Of a DNA stretch of 9,923 nt, positions 7,460 through 9,923 are shown in pieces (within the stretch, counting starts at the first letter, position 1; the number at the start of each line of letters is the position of its first letter). Under the pieces are notes generated by a model. That model saw nothing but the letters and a program-made list of their open reading frames with translations, ran no database searches and had not been told where the DNA came from. Both the position numbers and the translations under genes were made by a program. The stretch lies in the NCBI GenBank assembly GCA_947177595.1, contig CAMWUZ010000046.1, positions 1-9,923 on the forward strand, written 5' to 3'. Source of the stretch: an uncultured Porphyromonadaceae bacterium. Lineage in GTDB: Bacteria > Bacteroidota > Bacteroidia > Bacteroidales > Muribaculaceae.

Positions 7460-9310
7460 ATGAAAGCTAAATACTTACTCCCTCTCGCAGTAGGCGCATG
7501 CCTATCTATGCAGAGCTGTAGCGACTTCCTCACAACCGAGCCCGCTGCCATTTACAGCGAGGACCTTGTGTGGGGCAGTGCGGCAAATGTTGAAGCCTTC
7601 GTCATGGGCAGATATGGCACCGCAACCGGTTGGTACCGTGATTCCCCCAACTGGGATCGCACTTTCTCAAACAACATGATCAACTGCCGTGCGGCTTGCC
7701 CCGGTGAGGCTCGAGGACTCATGGAGAATACCTACAATATTGGTCTCAACGATCGCTTCGGCTACATCCGCTCATGCAACATGATTATCGAGAAGTGCTC
7801 GAACAGCACAGTGCTCTCTGAATCAGACAAGACCAAATATGTTGCACTCGGCAAGCTACTGCGCGCCATGTGCTACTACGACTTCGCCCGTAAGACCGGT
7901 AAGTTTATCTGGGTTGATAAAGTGCTAAGCTCCGACGACCCCGATTTCAACCTCCCTCTTACCAAGAGCCTCGAAGAGAGCTATGCTTACGTGCTCAAGG
8001 ACATCCGCGAGGCAATCCCCGGACTCCCCGCATCACAGCCTGCCGGAGCTCCCGACAAAAACTTCGGATATGCGTTCCTTTCTGAAGTTTGTCTGACTGC
8101 TGCCGCATACACCAACGATGCTGCAAGCCTTCAGAACGGCAAGAGCCTCTATCAGGAAGCTATCGATGCTGTGGATGCTATCAGCGGTGCTTCTCTCGAT
8201 CCCGACTACGAGAGCATTTTCAATGAAAACGGTGCTTATTCTTCGCCCGAAATCATTCTTGCACAGTATTGGGACAAAGACCGCACTCAGTGTCAGAGCA
8301 CCTATATGATCAGCCTCATCGCGAACGTTGTCAACACAAACCTCGAACTTCAGGGATGCAGCCCCCTCTGGCAGGGAATGCCCGACATATTCGAGTGCTG
8401 GCTTGACTACACACCTTCGCAGAACCTCGTTGACGACTACCTCGTTATTGACGAGAAGGACGGTAAGGCTAAGCGTTGGTATGAGACATCTCAGTTCACT
8501 GAGAACACCGCTGCCATCGATGAGACTACTGCCTTTGAGATGATTGAGCACAAGGATGATGATCAGGTGGCAACCGCTTACAAGGTGACAACCCCCGGCA
8601 TGAGCATCAGCGATCTCATGTATAACAATCGTGACGCACGCTTCGATGCATCTATCCTTCGCGACGGTTCACAGTTCTACGGTGAGACTATCGCCATGAT
8701 CAACCACGGCAACATGACACGCTGGAGCGGTGCCAACTATGGTGCTAACCACATTCCTCTGACCAACTACTGCACACGCAAGACTATTTACACAAATATG
8801 TCACCGCGTCCCTTCTACAACACCCAGACCGCATGGCACAGTGTTATCACCCGCTATGGTCGCGCACTCCTCAACAAGGCTGAGGCACTTCTCCGTCTCA
8901 ACAAAGTTTCGGAAGCAGTTGACGTATTCAATCAGACCCGCACCATCCACGGCAAGCTCCCCGCATCTACAGCTTCTACTCTCGCTGAGGCTTGGGCTGA
9001 CTACAAGATCGAGCGCCGTGTTGAGCTCTTCTGGGAATGCGACTGGTATTTCAGCCTTCTCCGCTGGGGTAAATACGGCTACGAAGCTAACGATGGCAAA
9101 GCGCCCTCAAGTGTGATTGATGAACTCACCGAGCCCGCTACATTCATCGAAATCAACCGAGCCCGCGATGCTGCATTCGTTGGTATTGTACAGTTCTCCA
9201 ACAACCAGCGTACATTCGATACCCGCTCATATCTCTTCCCGATTCCCCAGGGTCTCATCAACGCCAACAGCGCTATCACTAATGCTGACCAGAATCCCGG
9301 ATGGGAATAA
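7460..9310 (+). CDS. SusD/RagB-family nutrient-binding surface lipoprotein
   Basis: A 616-residue lipoprotein that should bind substrate at the cell surface and cap the SusC-type transporter encoded 22 bp upstream. The chosen start MKAKYLLP gives a proper signal peptide with lipidated C20 in MQSCSDFLTTEP; an in-frame ATG at 7427 inside susC would add eleven residues before the signal and is unlikely. SusD hallmarks: the LLRAMCYYDFAR helix near residue 135, with KFIWVDKVL after it; the TPR-like stretch ALLNKAEALLRLNKVSEAVDVFNQTR in the C-terminal third; IERRVELFWECDWYFSLLRWG near 515-535; and the closing YLFPIPQ...NPGWE. It is somewhat longer than many SusD proteins, which usually run about 500-600 residues. 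The leader is A-rich (AAACAAAAAAACTATTAAC) rather than Shine-Dalgarno-like. Ligand specificity cannot be read from the sequence. Confidence 0.96.
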   Translation: MKAKYLLPLAVGACLSMQSCSDFLTTEPAAIYSEDLVWGSAANVEAFVMGRYGTATGWYRDSPNWDRTFSNNMINCRAACPGEARGLMENTYNIGLNDRFGYIRSCNMIIEKCSNSTVLSESDKTKYVALGKLLRAMCYYDFARKTGKFIWVDKVLSSDDPDFNLPLTKSLEESYAYVLKDIREAIPGLPASQPAGAPDKNFGYAFLSEVCLTAAAYTNDAASLQNGKSLYQEAIDAVDAISGASLDPDYESIFNENGAYSSPEIILAQYWDKDRTQCQSTYMISLIANVVNTNLELQGCSPLWQGMPDIFECWLDYTPSQNLVDDYLVIDEKDGKAKRWYETSQFTENTAAIDETTAFEMIEHKDDDQVATAYKVTTPGMSISDLMYNNRDARFDASILRDGSQFYGETIAMINHGNMTRWSGANYGANHIPLTNYCTRKTIYTNMSPRPFYNTQTAWHSVITRYGRALLNKAEALLRLNKVSEAVDVFNQTRTIHGKLPASTASTLAEAWADYKIERRVELFWECDWYFSLLRWGKYGYEANDGKAPSSVIDELTEPATFIEINRARDAAFVGIVQFSNNQRTFDTRSYLFPIPQGLINANSAITNADQNPGWE

Positions 9311-9347
9311 TGTGAAATATCTATTCACCTAAAAAAAGACTTATAAA

Positions 9348-9827
9348 ATGATAATCAAAAATATCAAATGGTTGCTTTGCCTCTTGATGCTCCCCGTTCT
9401 CGCAGCTTGTAGCTGGGAAGACCTTCCCGCCTATGAGGACGCTGATATCACCGGTATCCAGTTCTACTACCGCTGGGCAAGCACTACCGACAAAGACCCC
9501 ATTACGGGCGAACCGATGGTTCGTGAACAGCGTCTCAATGTCACCGGAGGTGATATCGATGATGAAGCCGGAACTGTTGTTGTTGACGTTGCTGTTCCCG
9601 CAGCTAATAATAACGGATACTTCACTCAGGCTGTTCGCGATCAAGTGTCTCAGAACAATATCGTTTGTATGGTATCAATCTCAACCGCCGCACGTATTGC
9701 TCCCGCAGACGGTAACAAGGTGCTCGGTGTGCCTGATGACTGGACAAAACCCCACAAATTCATTGTAACCGCTGCTGACGGCACAAAGAAAGAGTGGACA
9801 ATTACATTGACCTCATTCACAAAATAA
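9348..9827 (+). CDS. Small lipoprotein, DUF5018-like, third gene of the SusCD operon
   Basis: A 159-residue protein whose N-terminus MIIKNIKWLLCLLMLPVLAAC is a clear lipoprotein signal with a good lipobox and C21. The mature part begins SWEDLPAYEDADITG, has an acidic beta-rich middle, and ends HKFIVTAADGTKKEWTITLT. That ending resembles the Ig-like/DUF5018-type closing strand found in lipoproteins next to SusCD pairs. The domain assignment is from memory of the pattern and is tentative. It lies 37 bp after susD in the same direction and before a strong terminator, so it is almost certainly co-transcribed. By analogy with SusE/SusF-position proteins it may be an accessory surface or periplasmic component; binding activity is not shown. 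Confidence 0.8.
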   Translation: MIIKNIKWLLCLLMLPVLAACSWEDLPAYEDADITGIQFYYRWASTTDKDPITGEPMVREQRLNVTGGDIDDEAGTVVVDVAVPAANNNGYFTQAVRDQVSQNNIVCMVSISTAARIAPADGNKVLGVPDDWTKPHKFIVTAADGTKKEWTITLTSFTK

Positions 9828-9873
9828 TTAGTAGGTAATTAAATTAAGGTTCCCTCACGCTATTGTGAAAATT

Positions 9874-9908
9874 AGAGTTCCGGACTTCAGAATCCGGAAC
9901 TCTTTTTT
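9874..9908 (+). terminator. Strong intrinsic terminator of the susC-type operon
   Basis: AGAGTTCCGGA (9874-9884) pairs perfectly with TCCGGAACTCT (9893-9903), eleven pairs around an eight-base loop, followed by a T run through 9908. It lies 46 bases after the last stop codon, fixes the operon at three genes, and matches a rho-independent terminator in every respect. Confidence 0.92.
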
Positions 9909-9923
9909 GTATAAGATTTATAA

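Noticed and set aside
8033..8551. 172-codon minus-strand open frame inside the SusD-type gene
   Set aside because: It is fully covered by a confident SusD coding sequence, with no independent motif or promoter.
9312..9328. GTGAA/TTCAC hairpin between susD and the small lipoprotein gene
   Set aside because: Only five pairs around a seven-base loop, followed by an A run rather than T; too weak to call a terminator or attenuator.
9855..9868. TCAC...GTGA dyad in the 3' region
   Set aside because: Four pairs only and downstream of the last gene; likely chance.
1..9923. CRISPR array, tRNA or rRNA genes, insertion-sequence ends, toxin-antitoxin or defence cluster
   Set aside because: No regularly spaced repeats, cloverleaf, transposase gene or terminal inverted repeats, and no paired small genes were found; the terminase alone is not evidence for a defence system.

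Overview
The window reads as chromosomal DNA from a Bacteroidota (Bacteroidales) gut-type bacterium. The evidence is a SusC/SusD pair with textbook family signatures, several lipoproteins with short signal peptides, A-rich leaders instead of Shine-Dalgarno sequences before the starts, and matches to the Bacteroides-type -7 promoter element TAnnTTTG. The roughly balanced base composition would suit a Muribaculaceae-like lineage, but that placement is inference. All recognised genes lie on the + strand.

Left part (1-4065): a large-terminase-like ATPase/nuclease enters from beyond the left edge. It is followed after 39 bp by a lipoprotein with a right-handed parallel beta-helix, then by a two-transmembrane potassium-channel-type protein with a selectivity filter and a long cytoplasmic tail that is not a recognisable RCK domain. 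No portal, capsid, protease or tail gene accompanies the terminase, so on this evidence it is an orphan. A stem-loop sits just before the channel start.

Middle (4066-4395): a 330-base intergenic region, AT-rich over its right two thirds. It holds a probable terminator for the channel gene, two mutually exclusive small hairpins, a run of nine G directly abutting a perfect -7 box (TAAATTTG), a second perfect -7 box 19 bp further on, tandem short repeats and an interrupted palindrome. It is presumably the promoter and leader of the operon on its right.

Right part (4396-9923): a compact three-gene operon of a SusC-family TonB-dependent transporter, its SusD-family surface lipoprotein and a small lipoprotein of DUF5018-like character, closed by a strong intrinsic terminator. 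SusC and SusD are expected to form an outer-membrane import complex, with the third protein as an accessory on the cell surface or in the periplasm. No glycoside hydrolase, peptidase or dedicated regulator (hybrid two-component system, ECF sigma/anti-sigma) is present in the window, so the substrate cannot be assigned.

No clearly new multi-gene system is visible. The most promising lead is the G9 tract in the susC promoter region, a candidate phase-variation switch, followed by the orphan terminase and the channel with an unrecognised tail.
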